Source of the DNA: Rhodeus uyekii
Taxonomy: Eukaryota > Chordata > Actinopteri > Cypriniformes > Acheilognathidae
Reading direction: 5' to 3'
NCBI GenBank assembly: GCA_037043235.1
Contig: JAWRVZ010000214.1
Location: forward strand, 685,820-749,819
Length of the DNA stretch: 64,000 bases
In this document: one piece after another, positions 10,698-24,832 of the stretch
Numbering within the stretch: position 1 is the stretch's first letter
Layout: every line of letters begins with the position of its first letter
Program-made: the position numbers and the translations under genes
The notes under the pieces: generated by a model
The model's input: the letters and a program-made list of their open reading frames with translations, nothing else
Database searches by the model: none
Told to the model about the DNA's origin: nothing

Positions 10698-13600
10698 GTA
10701 CGCAGCCTATTGGTTTAAATTCCGCTTCTCTAACACCGTTAACCGAGCCAGAAGCGAGTTAAAGTCGCGCTGGTCGAGTTTCACTCTAGTTTACACTGGT
10801 TTGACTGGTGTAAACACACGGGTGTGAGCTGGGCTGCCAGCCCGTCTGAACTCATGATCAGTCATTTGTGTCCAATTCATGTAAACGTTTCATCTTCAAA
10901 GCTGAGGTTTGTCTAAAGTTAGGATTACCTCACAAACCTTCAGCTCATGGTTGTGTTAAAACTATTATGGACACTAGAGACTTTAGAGGACATCTGTCAA
11001 ATTATATGGGACCCAAACACGGGCTCGTTCATCAGGTTTATAGAGGTTTGACAGGTTCGGAGGTTTGGACATGTTGGTCATCTGGTTAAGTAAGATAATC
11101 AGTTTCTTTCTGACTTTAGATGAGATTAAGAGGTTTGCTCATTGTCTTGTGGAATCCAATCATACTTGTCTTTATGTAGACTGGGCTTTGATCTGAAGTA
11201 GATCAGGTCAAGAGGTTTGCTAATAATAATAATTACAGGATGTTGATGATCATGTGGATTGGGGGCTTTGCAGTGTTTTAGATGCCATGTCTGAGTGACC
11301 TCATTCTCAAATTTAAAAATCTGGTATGTGTTTTAATGTGTAAAGACCCAATTTATACAGTAAATACAATAAATAAATGTGTAAAACATTGTGTAGAAAT
11401 TTAGGTTCTATTATTTTACATATAATAATAATAATAATAATATTAATAAAATACTTATTACTGTCACTAATAGTTTGCTATTAATTAGGTTAACATTTAT
11501 TTATTATTTTAATCACTTGTAAATGTATACTTATTTTTCTATTTTTTTTTATCACACTGATTTACTCAACTTTTCCATGGATCCTGTAGCACCAGTTTAA
11601 ATATATATCTTATTGCAGAAAATGACAAAAATTTAATGAAACCTGCGAGAGTGATTTGAATACAACGGCTGAGGAAGTGAAGGCAAATTTGATATCATCA
11701 ATCTCTCTATATTTGTCTCTCTTTTTAGAAAGTTGTGGAAATGCTATCGCAGATATTTTCTTTTTTCACACCAAATGCAAAAATTATATTTGCTGTTATT
11801 TCCCATTTACCGCCACAGAAGTTTTACTATTACGACTTCCGCTTCAGAAAACCCTGGAAATATGAAAGGGCTCCATTGATATAAAACCCAGTTAAGAGGT
11901 TTGATCATATAGATTATATGTGCTGTATTATATTACCAATTTAGCTGGACAATGTGCAATCTGTCTCTTCAATGATTGTTCTGAACAATCCTTTGCTTAT
12001 TATGTGTACAGTGGCAGAGAAGGGCAAAGATGGGATTATTGCTGATTCTTAAAATAATCATTGTACCCATTCCTGCTTCTGCTGTTCTGCACATATTAAA
12101 ACAAGACTTGCTGTAATCAAACTTAACCATGTTACAAAGTAACTTCCTTACCTGACGTGTGCAGGTGTCATGGTTCAGGATTTTCTAGACCTGTTCAGAC
12201 ATGTGAAAATTGTTTTTCTCCTTATTTCCTGAAGCACAATCCGAAAAGTAGCATTTCCTGTGCAAGAGTTGTGTTACACTTATCAATGTGAGGGAATCGT
12301 ACAGAACCTCTTTAAGCGAGTCTTGTCGTCTCATAAGCATGTAGGATAAAACCCAACATCTGTCTGAAGGTTTTTGTGAACCACTGTATCTTACATGTGC
12401 TTGTATGACAAGTTAATGCTTAACGGTCCACCTGATTGATGGTTCGTTACTTGCAGAAGTTCATTACTCATAACCGGTATAGAAATACCACACTGATATC
12501 TTAATGTTTGCCTCTTTCAGTGTTTTGCACAAATTGCAGATTTGAGAATTGATTACTGTATTAATTTCATCATAGTTTGATTTTGATACAGATTTTCATT
12601 GCCATTGGAAGATTGTGTGAAAGAATGCATTTATTGTAGAGTTTGACTGTCAAGTCAAGTCACCTTTATTTATATAGCGGTGTTTACATTACAGATAGTT
12701 TCAAAGCAGCTTTACAGTGGTCCCAGGAAAACATTATAAACAAAGTTTGTTTGGCTAAACAGCAGCCTTAAAAGAGCAGGCGGATTAATACAATTGATGA
12801 ATATTAAGTGTTAAGTTTCCCCAACTGAGCAAGCCATAGGCGACAGCGGCAAGTAACCAAAACTCCAGCAGGTGACGGAATGAATGAAGAACGGAATGGA
12901 GAGAAAACCTTGGGAGAAACCAGGCTCAGTCAGGGGAACCAGTTCTCCTCTGGCCAACAGCCAAACAGTGCGTGATTATTATATTGACAACAATTCAAGT
13001 CCAATATGAAGTCCTATTTGGTCCGGTTAGAGAAGGGTTCATGATCGTCACAGGGGAAGGTCTAGTAGAGTCACGGTCTCCGCAGACACTTCAGGGCAGT
13101 GCTGTGCTCGTGTCCAGGTGCAGGTCCTTCATCTGATCTGGGAACGGCCCGGATCTGGCTGACCATGATAACCTCGGGATAAACGGAGACCAATATCAGC
13201 GTAGATGCCGTAAGGAGCGTTAATTCCACAATAGTATCTTTATCCATAATGTTGTAGGGAATAAAGTGATGCTTCTTAATGCCACTATCACTATAAGGTT
13301 TCACTTTATTTTAAGGGGTCCATGTAACAGTTCTGCGTTTAAGTACGGTGTAATAATAATTAACTAGATGTACTTACCAAAGGGTTAGAATTGGTGTTTG
13401 GTTTAAGAGTTAGTTGCCTGTAATTATGCATCACTTATTGTTATTGCTGCAGTAATGTGTAAGAAGTCAACTGTAATATAGTTACACTTTAATTTAAATC
13501 CAACTTAATCCAACTTTAATTACTGCTCATAATCAGCAAAGGCTAGGTGTATTTAGTAAGTGTTACTCTGGTCAGCCGCCTTGTGTTGTGTTGAACGGTG

Positions 13601-16600
13601 TGAAAATAGGAATTGGTCCTGACTACAGCTCTGATCCTGAGCACACACGGGTTCTTCTGTCTGTGTCAATATTGATCGTCTGTGCAGTGCATCCTGGGAT
13701 CCACACAGATATCTCTCATTTCGTTCCCATCCAAAGACGGTTCACAAAAATGTAGGCTGTAGGAATGAACAGAAAAAACTGAGGAAAGGATTCTGGTGGT
13801 TCTGGAGCCTCCAAAATAGTTCTATAGCTTTGCTGTGAGTTTGTTATGGTTAGCAAATGACAGATTGGGAGCGCTTTAGCTTTGTTTCTGCCAGATAGTT
13901 TATGGGTCTTTTTTTTTAGCGAGGTCATTTTAAGGGGATAATAGCAGTTTAACATTGGCTCTTGAGTCTGACTGAGAGGATGTGATCAGTGATGTCAAAA
14001 ATAATCGATTTTTCTGTTTTGTTTACACTGTAAAAATTACATCTATTCCACCTAAATGTTTGCTCACTCTATGTATTTGTGCTTTCTATAGCGCTTGAAA
14101 TTCATATGCAAAATGGAAAAGGACAGTGCATTTCTGTATTTAAATGTCCATTTTCCATACCATATGTGCAATGTTGAGATCAAAATGATACTTGATAGTC
14201 AATAATTTATTTTAAATTTGCTATTTTCTATACTAGTTTTAACAATGTAAACATGTATATTTTAATGTTTTATAATTTACGAAATTAAAATGCTTTACAG
14301 AAATTATTAGATATGTTTAACATGCAAAATTATAATTTAAATGTTATTCTTTCTGAATTGCATTTATTCACAGTTAAGACACTTGTGGTTGCATTTTCAA
14401 TGGCCCACAGTAAATATAGCAAAATTCACGGTTGGAAATAGCAAATATAAATTATTAATTATTTAATTTGAATGATTATTTCACTCTAAATGATGCGCAT
14501 GTGTGGTACGGAAATGTACATTTAAATGCACAAATGCATTGGAATTTTTGCATATAACATTTCAAATTTAGTATTGCTAGCCAAATGCTTCCATTTAAAT
14601 CCCTCTCGCTGAATGTGAAATTGTGTCTCTCAAAGTTTTCAAACGATTGATTTGATATGATAATCTGTGTGGATTAATTTGCTCATTCAGCCAAGAAGCT
14701 AATTGAATAAATGTTTGCAAGAATTTCTTACAGGCGTGAAACCGGCAGGAATTAATAAAATGATGATCTGTTGGCCGTTTGTATTGAATGAAACGGCTAT
14801 TTGACTTGATATTTGACCTCAGATATTTCCCCGTCTGATTGTTTTGGCTGTGTTGTCCCGTGAACTGTGCCAAATGTATTGGTCTCCTGCTAAGGAACGA
14901 TGTCTTCCCTCGGTTCAGAAGGCTCAGAACAGGTGTCCACCCTCGTAGAGCGATTACAAAGCCTTCTGGACCGCTGTCAATTCAACGACACACGCAGCGC
15001 AAAAAGCACACTTGTCACCGATTTTTATCATCATAATATAATGTTTTCGAATAAATCCTTTCTTATGATTATAGTCATAATCTGCCTACATGTTAACAGA
15101 TGTTTTCCAAAAAATGTATTATAATAATATTCTAATTATCTTGTATCTAATACACTTTTTTCAGTTTTTATATAATGAAAGTATTTATTACAATAGTAAT
15201 ATTTCTTATTTTGTTTAAACACTTTTTATTTAGCAATAATAATCATCATAATCATTACTCATATTAATATACAAGCACAACAACGACAATTTAAAAAAAA
15301 AAGTGTCGACAAATATTTTTGTTGTCGAATAGTCTTTTGATCTCATATGAATTATTTGAATGTTCTGTAGTAAAGCAGTTTGGCCAGTGGGGGCGCTGTA
15401 ACGCAATACTGGTGAGGGAAAGTTCGGATTGTTTTACTCATTTGGATCTTTGAATTTCGTACAGCAAAATCTTTTTTTCAAGTCATTCAAGCAGAGTATA
15501 ATTAAAAACACTTCAACTTACCTGAAGTTGATCACATTTAGAATAAGAAAAAAACTGAAATGCAAGGCCAAGGCAAAATTATGAGAAAAAGAAATAATTT
15601 ACCTCCTAAATTACGGTTACCTCCTGATTCGAGGCTAGAGGCAATGATGATTAGTTCTCACTTCTCAAGTCTTCGGGTTCCAGTCGTTCGTTCTTTTTTG
15701 ACATAACTGTATGTTGTTGTTGTTGTTGTATGGAGCTGTATTTGGAAATTAATTACCGGTAATTTCTGTATCCAGTAGAGCGGTCAAGTGACAAAAGAAT
15801 GAACAATTTAGACCCGAAGAGGTGAACTAATCATTTTACTTTCCAGTACAGACATCATAGCCTCAAAATGAACAAATCACTGTCTGACACAAAACACTGT
15901 TCCCAAGTAATATTAAAGATTTGTTCAAAATGAATCATTTTCTTTAACGCCCTGATCTCATCCAACGGAAGAAGACATGGCGCTTCGGAGTGCAAACGAA
16001 CCTGTAAAATGTTTGAAAGTTTAACATAACTGCAAAAAAATGCTGTCATATGCAGGTCCACCAACTCTCACTCATTCAAAGTCACACAGTTGACACTGTT
16101 CTCACGTCACTTGTCCATTTTCTCACACAGTGAAAGATATATCGCAGAGCAAAGAGGACACAAACAATGCGCCAAAAGATAAGACGGAGCAGATTACGTT
16201 TGAAGAAAGTCTGTGTTTTTAAATCCTGCCAGTTTTACTACAGAATTCAAACGATGCATTTGGTATTGGCGCTATTTAATGTGGTGTAACATCAGGTCAA
16301 GTGGCACGTCAAACTATTATCTCTTCCTCTTGTCTACTATTACAGCACAAAATAAACATGAATGGACATCAAAAAATATGTTGAAAGATACAGTACAACT
16401 TATTGAATTGAATGCAAATTTACTGTAATCAATCATGTTTCAACCGCAGAAAGACATCAATAAAACCCCTTACAAACCACGACACGTAACATGACATTTA
16501 CTTCAGGAAAGCCGTTCAAAGACCATAAACTTGGTAACTCTAGAGGAGCATTGTTTTAAAAATATCCACAATATTACATATTCGTATATTTCTTTACTCT

Positions 16601-17329
16601 TATAAAAAAGTTATTAAAGGACCATACCACTCATTTTAACTGTTGGATTATCGATGATGTCTGAGGAGGAAAGCTTGGTCTATTCAGTAGCATCCCTACT
16701 AGTTGTACATTTATTAAAAATAAAACTGGCATACATTTAAAGTCAGTATAACCAGTACTATCATAGTGTATAATTACTATGTGTTTCTTTACTGAGAGAA
16801 CTTCATTCACGTTACTGATGATTTGGGAGTAATATGTTTAATTGTAATGCAAATTATGTTGTGATCCAAAAGATAAAATTAAATGAGCTTAATTATTATG
16901 TGTATTGATTTTTTTTTTTTTTTTTTGGATTTTGGTATGAAAAGCTTCAGCTGTGCACGAGCGCGACTCAGTGGAGTGGTCAGTGGAACGCTACCTCTCA
17001 CAAAGTGCTGTGGACTGTGGTCATGTCAGATTGTAGGATTGAAAATGTTGGAGACATTGCAATTACACACTTTCCCACGCCATGCTTTGTGTTTGAACAG
17101 AAGCTCTTGGCCTTATATAAGCAGACTTGTGAAGTTCAGCGCTGAAGAGCTCTTGCTTGAAACATGGTGACCACTTACACTGTGGTGCGACTCCTGTGAT
17201 CCTGTGCTTTGTTGTCAGTTTCGTCAATAGCTATGTTTCCATCCACCATTTTGGAATGTTGCACGAAGAAACACTGGATGGAAACGCCAAGATCCTCATA
17301 AATTCTAACATTGTGCATAAAAAATTATA

Positions 17330-17389
<60 letters not shown>

Positions 17390-20300
17390 TGGTGTGAAAA
17401 AGTGTTTGCCCCTTTGCTGATTTAAAAAAAATAAAAAAATTTGTTCACAAAATGCAGTTTTTAAGTGAAGGTTGTTATTATTAAGGGGAAATAAAATACA
17501 ATCTAACCCTAACATTTGGCCTTGTTTGAAAAAATGCCGATAAGAAAGCATGCATATAAACTACGATGGAAATGCGTTTACCGAATAAATTCCTTGATGT
17601 GCATCAAAAATGCATGTGAATTTGCAATGGCATGACTTAAATGCCGTTTAAGTCGTAGCAAAGTGAGTTGAAGTGGTTCAGTATAAATACCTTCCGGAAC
17701 TTTCTTACACAACAGCTTTCCCAGACAGCAGGCATCATCTGCCTCCGAAAGCAAGGTAACTTTATTGCATGTAGGCTGGATGCTGTGAGGTACAGGTCAT
17801 TTATTATATACAGTGGCTTCTCCTACTGCAGCAACTTCAATTATTATTAAAAAAAAATTTGCGGCAGTTTATCATGAAGAGATGATTTTGTTCTATTTGG
17901 CTCACTGGATGGGAACATTTTATGCGTTTCACAAATGTTTTATGCAACTTTGGATGAAAACGGCCGTATTATATAGCCCGCAGGGTTTGTGTAAAAAATT
18001 GTTGGCATAACCCGCACCCTTAGATAACCCGCACCCATAGATTTATGAACTTTTGTGTCAGTTTGAATTTCGAATGTTGCTCGCATGACGTCAATGATCC
18101 ATAACTGTTCAGGCTCGGTACACAGTGATTGCGCACGAAATTCAAACAATAAGAAAACAAACACAAGCCAGAATCAGAACAAAAAGAAAGAGCAGTCTCT
18201 CCCGCTGTGCAGCAGCACGTCCCTTAAGAAGCGATTCTACAGGTGTTGATCATCGGATGAGATGAGAAGAGCCCGCCCTCATGGCAGCACATCCAATCAC
18301 GTCTTCTTGCATGATTGACAGGTCAGACAGCCAATAAGTGCCAGCTGTCAGAGTGATAGTGCAAGCGCCAGAGACAACAACCCTCACAAGAAAGAAAAAC
18401 GGAAAGAAAATAACGCAAAAAAACCCTTACGTCTTTAGGGATGTAACAAATATATAGAAATATTATTGTGTAAAAATGTGTGATATAGCCCGCACCCTTA
18501 TATAACCCGCAATGTAAAAAACCCGAAAATGTAAATCCACTCTCTGACAGTAGGTGGTGCTTAGCAGAAATAGAGCGGTTTCCCTAGTAACCAAAGCAGC
18601 TCTGCACTTATAAACACTACTTTATTATGCGTTACATGCAGGGAAGATGAAAAGAAAATGCCTTTGAAACTTTTCTGAATACAGCCGGTTCCTTCTTAGT
18701 GAGGCATTCAGTTAGTTAATTCATAAATTCAATGTGTGCTTCGACTGTGGGTCTTTCGGTAACTTTTCTAAGTGATGAACAGTGTTTACTGTTTTTCAAT
18801 TTGCGATAATCATATTATGATCATTAAATAAAAATGCTAATTAAATGAACATGATTATGATATGGTAATACTGACATCTGGAATTTTTATCGTCGCTTAT
18901 TTAGCAAACCATAATCGTTTCATCCCTATTCATGAGCATGAGAATGTTACACCGTTAAAACCATGCTTTAACTTTTCTGATTCAAAAACCAGATGCAATA
19001 TTCCATAGAGATGGCATTATATTACAATATTACAGTGAAAAATGTATTTATTTTTTACAATTTGTTTTTATACAAATAGAATTTAGAATAGCTAAATGAG
19101 TGTATGAAATACAATTTTTCTTTGTGCTTAAGTTAATTTCATGTATGGGAATTTTTGGACCATTTTTCATTTCGAGTTCTCAAAACAGCACTTGGGCGGT
19201 CAGGCGTGTCTGTGAACATATTTAATAATTAAACATAATTAAAACACTGTTATGAAAATTATTGTCTCAAATAAAAATGCCATGAAATTATTTATCAAAA
19301 TATAATTAGAAAAATAGCACTGCTAGATTATCAATGATGCATCAATGTTTTCAAAGTGAATCAACTTGAACTGTTACATTCTAATAGTTACTAGAAAGAA
19401 GTTCACAATATTCACAATACACAATAAGTTCACAACATTCTGGAGTGTTCTCGTTATAATGTTTATATATTATATGGCAGATCTCACATCTTTGTAAAAG
19501 AACAAAATGCACATGTGAACTTGACCTGCTTGTCTGAATGTGTTACTCCCATTTTGGATGCTCTGTTCCCGTATCAAGATTGCTGAAACATTATATGTGT
19601 ATGTATGTATGTATTGCTGAACTTAAGTTCAGTGTGCGCTTTCAAATCTATAGTTTCACTTTATTTCGCCAGTCTGGAAGGCATGCTGTCCTAATGCTAA
19701 CCAAGAACAAAATGCCACAATAACCAATCAATTTTACTTTAGAAAACACAGTGATCATCGTCACACTAGAGTCCTTGTGCAAGAATTGATTAAAATGTTA
19801 ATGTGTACCTTGAATGCAGTGTAAGTCGCTTTGGATAAGTTTACAATGTATTTTACTTTTTATATTGAAAGTTTTTTTTATCAACTTTGCATCGATAGCT
19901 GTTTAGTCAAAATGACTCTTTTATATTGTTGTAAAAAAGCTGAGAAATATTGAGTTTTCTTTGGCTCAGATATGAGCATATTGCCGGTATTTGGTGAGTT
20001 ATTTGCAGTGCTTTTTATTGAAGAAAAAAAACATATGAAAAGGATATTTGAGATAAGAGGAATGGGGTGGGAATCCTTTGAGGAAGAGGCATTATTGTAG
20101 TGTGTGCTGTTGTCTTGCCTCGAGGCCCGAGTTGATGACTGTTGTGTACAAGCATTGAGGAAGTGAAGCGAACTGGATATTACGGTCTATGTTTGACTCA
20201 GTCCGGTGCATCACACTCATAAAGGAATCGCTCAGTCGTTGCTCATCTCAGCCCTGTGTTGCATAATGTTGGACGTTTTCAGAATTCGAGCTTGTCTTAA

Positions 20301-21078
20301 GGACAAGTGTTTTGGATCCTGTCTAGGCCTGATATAATCTGATCCGACTTTGCTTGTTTAGTGGGTGTTTCCTACAGTACGTTTATAAGGTTTGCATGAG
20401 CGTCTAAAACCAAGGTTTAATCTCAAAACTCTTTGCTCCTAAAAATAAGCTTTTGGTTTTGTGCAAAATATAATTACTTATTTTCTGTGAAATATGACGT
20501 GGACATGTTCTGCTCCCTCAGATTTTAGATGCTCATGCAAAACATTTGCCCATTTTCTTGAATAAGGGCTTTTATGTTTTGATCCGAAGTGTTTGAGAGC
20601 ACTGGTTTTAGGTAGCGCTCTGTGTAGGAAGCAGACGTTACGGTCAGCAGCACTTCCTGTCTTCCCCATCCCGGATCTCTGCACAGCTGCACTGTTACAA
20701 ATATAGATCCAGTGTGCATTGGAAAGCCATCAATACATCCACACACCTCCAAGACCCTGACAAACAACATCTACAGGCCTCAGATCGACACATTGATCAT
20801 GAATACAAATCACTGATTCCACTTTTTATGTGTAACAAAAACAGGGCTAACATACACACAATATGGGATTTGGAAACTTGTCTCAATTTATTTTAATGTT
20901 TGCCCTTTTGACGAGATATTAATATGCATGTAGTTATTTATGCACTTGTTCTGAAATGACTTAAGGGTTTTTTTAACTCTCAAAATAGTAAATTCAGAAA
21001 ATAGAAATTTGATTTGAATTTGTAGAAATGCCTTTCTCTATAAACACACACACACATATATATGTATATGTGTGTGTA

Positions 21079-21112
<34 letters not shown>

Positions 21113-24100
21113 CATACATGCATGGATAGAGAGAGGCATTTCTACAAATTCAAATCAAATTTCAGTCAGATTCAATTAACTAATTCAAAAACTTTCAGTA
21201 AATCAAGACATTTTTTCAATACTTTTTTAGTTTATTTTGTTCTATTTTGTTTAAAATCAGAGCTACTACTATTGAAATGGAAAGTGTTACTGTGTCTTTA
21301 TGGCACAATCACCTTGGAATCATAGTGTTATGTTATTGGTCATTTTTCTATCACATTTTAATGTTGAATGCATTGTAAATAATTTGCATTTGTCACCTTG
21401 ATTTGTATAGCGCTTTATACAGTACAGTTTGTTTCAAAGCAGCTTTACAGTGATCAACAGGAAAATGATTCAATGATGCAAACAGTTCATTTCGACTGTA
21501 CAGCAGCTGTAAAGGAACAATGGTGTCGTTGTTCAGCTGAAGTCAGTTCAGTGTTGATTCAGTTCCTTTGTAAAGATCATTAATTATTACATTAGTTTTT
21601 CATCTACATTATCGCCATTCGACATTACTTCTCGATTAAAGCGTCAACATTCTCATTTTCTAGACAAAAGGATTAAACCAAACCAGATCTGAACACTAAC
21701 AATAACCATAACTAAAATTCAAAAACACCCGCAAATGATCACAGCTGTCATGTGTTGCCTGAAATTTCCTCAATGTTCACCTTCTCCCATCTGACGTCTC
21801 TCTTTCTCTCCCTCTATGCTTTGCTATTATTAGGCCCAGAATTTCGTCTGATGTTGAAATGAGTGTTTGAGCACCAGTAAGGATACTGGCCTCTTTCATG
21901 CAAGCCAGAACAGAAAAATGGACACTTATCTTGCTTTTAGTCTGGCAGCTATTTTTGGTGATCATGGGGTCTTAGCCGTAAGTGTTTGTGAGCGTTTGTC
22001 CTCTGGGTTTAAAGTCTGAGTCTGTGTTTATGCATGCAAACACAGCCAGAGTTACTTGTATTTCTGAATTAGTTCTGAAAAAAGATCTTAAATCTTGATG
22101 CATAAAACATTTTGTTCATCCCTAAATGATAAATCACTTTTAAAAAGTTGTGGCAGGCAGCAACCAAGCGCTATGAATAGGCATCAGTTACTATATCGAA
22201 TTCAGGTGCAGTTCGGATGATTGCATTGTGGCTGCGTTTACAAAAGTATATTAAATTGATACTTCACAAATAATTAGTTTGATGCATTCTGTATTTCTAC
22301 TTGAGTGTGCATACAAATAAAGAAAGAGGTAATTGTATATCTGCATTTTTATATATCACATTCACTATTCTAGTCATGCACATTTGACTATTGAAAGCAA
22401 TCGTAGACCACAATAAGGACAAGCACAATTTTATGTGAATCCTCACAATGGTCAATGACTTGTTGGCTGACCTGGGTAATAAGTGTTAGAACTGCACAAT
22501 ATATCGAAATGATCAAAATATCGTAAATGTACATTCGATAACTACATGATTTTGATCCTCCATAAGATTACAAATAGTAGAGAGTAGAGCGAAGTTGCCT
22601 CTCAGATTGTAATCCTGATTTCAGTTCTCTTCCCATGCTTGTATGGCCAAATCTACAAAGAATTGAGGTGAGTATTCACATGGTCTTAGTGAGTATTCAC
22701 AAAAACACAGTCAGTTATTTCATAAGTGGACTAAAGCGTTGAGAAAGAAAGCGTGCACATGGAACGATATATTAAAACCGTGCAGAAAGTGACAGCAGCC
22801 TAATAAACCTGTGTGCTTCACGTTACTCGAACTAAACTCGACAGAGAAAATCACTCACTGTTCTTCACCAAATAATTTTTGTATCAGTGATTGTTTAAAT
22901 TATGCTGTGAAGACTAAGCAGTTTTATTTTTATTATTTATTATTATACTGTTGTTAAGCCTTCCTGAAACCCTACAATGATGTTAAAATGACACTTTCAG
23001 ATGTTGTAGGGATGTTTTCTTCTCGCACAAAAAAGTGAAGCATACAGTATATGTTTGTTTGATCATTTTCAGTTTTTAAATGCATTTAAATTTAATAAAA
23101 AAATATTTTACACACTTAAAGTAATATTGTATCGTATATAAAGCATCACATTATTTAACGAGTTCAATATTGTGCAGCCCTTATAAATGCAACAGAACTT
23201 ATTATTATTATTTTTTTACATCCATTTTACTATCTGGTGCAAATGAGGGGGTTTTGATGGTCAGCAGCTCTGGAAGTATGAAATCACATATTTGATTGAC
23301 TATTTTGGCTTACGGTAATGAGCATCAGTACCTCCAAAATTGACCGATTCATATCAGTAGTGGTAATAAAAATATTTGGTCTAATACTGATATGATAGCA
23401 TAATTTCATTTAGCTGCAGTGTAGAGCAAAGGTTCTAGAAGGCTATTGTGTTTCCAACAAAATGTTCCAGGAATGAGCCAAGAGCTGGTCAAACACGCTT
23501 TTACATGAGCGAAACCTAAGACAGGTGTGCAGCTCGTCCGTGGCAGACATCTGTTTCTTATTGTCTTGTTATTCATCTCTCTGTCTCTCTCTCTCTGTTA
23601 TCTCTCCACCATCTTCCTTTAGATCTGTCACGAAACAGGTTGACGGAGCTGCCGGTGGAGGTTTGCATGTTTGTGTCGCTGGAGAACTTGAACTTGTACC
23701 AGAACTGCCTTCGTTCACTTCCAGAGAGTCTGATCAACCTACAGTCCCTCACCTACCTAAATATCAGGTCAAATCCACAGACACCACATTCATAACTTTA
23801 CTGCACTCCATTTTGTAAAACGCACACAAGACATGCAACTTACTGAACTTTTTTTTTTGTATCCATTTCATTTGATTTGTTCGTGTCATTTAAATCAGAA
23901 AAAAAATCAATCTATTTGTTCTTATTATGATTTGAGAAAATTCTGAGATTTTAAACCATGCATTATTTAGCAATTCCAAAAAAGCTTCCAACCGTCTAAC
24001 AATTAACTTATTAAAATGTACTTCACTCACCAAAACCATACTCGACTCAGCAAGTGTTAATTAAGGCAAGCTTCAGTATTACTATTGCTTACACTTAGTT

Positions 24101-24356
24101 ATATATAACACAAGTTATATTTCAGCAGGTCATGCACTGTTTGTGTTTCAGACGATTACACTTCATATTGTTTGGCTTTTTGGAAATGTGTGAGGGATGA
24201 CTCACAAAATTCACCTGGAAGATGTGCAAAAAAAAAAAAAAAAAATTTGCATTGTCTGTCTAGAGACATAGAAATTTGGTCGTTTTATATTTAGACCAGT
24301 AAGAAACTTAGTGTTGTGCGTGTGCCTATATGTGTGTGTGTGTGTGTGTGTATATA

Positions 24357-24436
<80 letters not shown>

Positions 24437-24745
24437 TACATATATACATATATACATATATACATATATACATACATACATACATACATACATACATGCA
24501 TATACACATACACACTGCTCTGGAAAAAATTAAGAGACCACTGCAATGTTTTGTTATTTTTACCAGTTGTGGCTTTCAGCAAATAAATGCTCTCAATTAC
24601 AATATTTATTTGGAATTTGGGGAAAACGTTGTCAGTAGTTTATAGAATAAAACACAAATGTAAATTTTACCCAAACACATACCTATAAATAGTAAAACAA
24701 GAGAAATTGATCATTTTGCAGTGGTCTCTTAATTTTTTCCAGAGC

Positions 24746-24832
<87 letters not shown>

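Larger units (their letters stand above)
18534..23622. other. Remainder of lrch3 intron 1
   Basis: No exon was recognised. Identified pieces are a SINE/LINE-like tail 'gtaagtcgctttggataag' at about 19820-19840, a TG/TA microsatellite at 21045-21113, an R3 LINE tail at 21397-21585, and a hAT-like miniature element at 22493-23184. The remaining bases are AT-rich with no feature I can support. Confidence 0.5.

Noticed and set aside
24211..24645. Several long open frames on both strands
   Set aside because: They translate the TA/TG/ATACAT microsatellite (runs of Tyr-Ile, Cys-Val, Thr-His) and have no coding signal.
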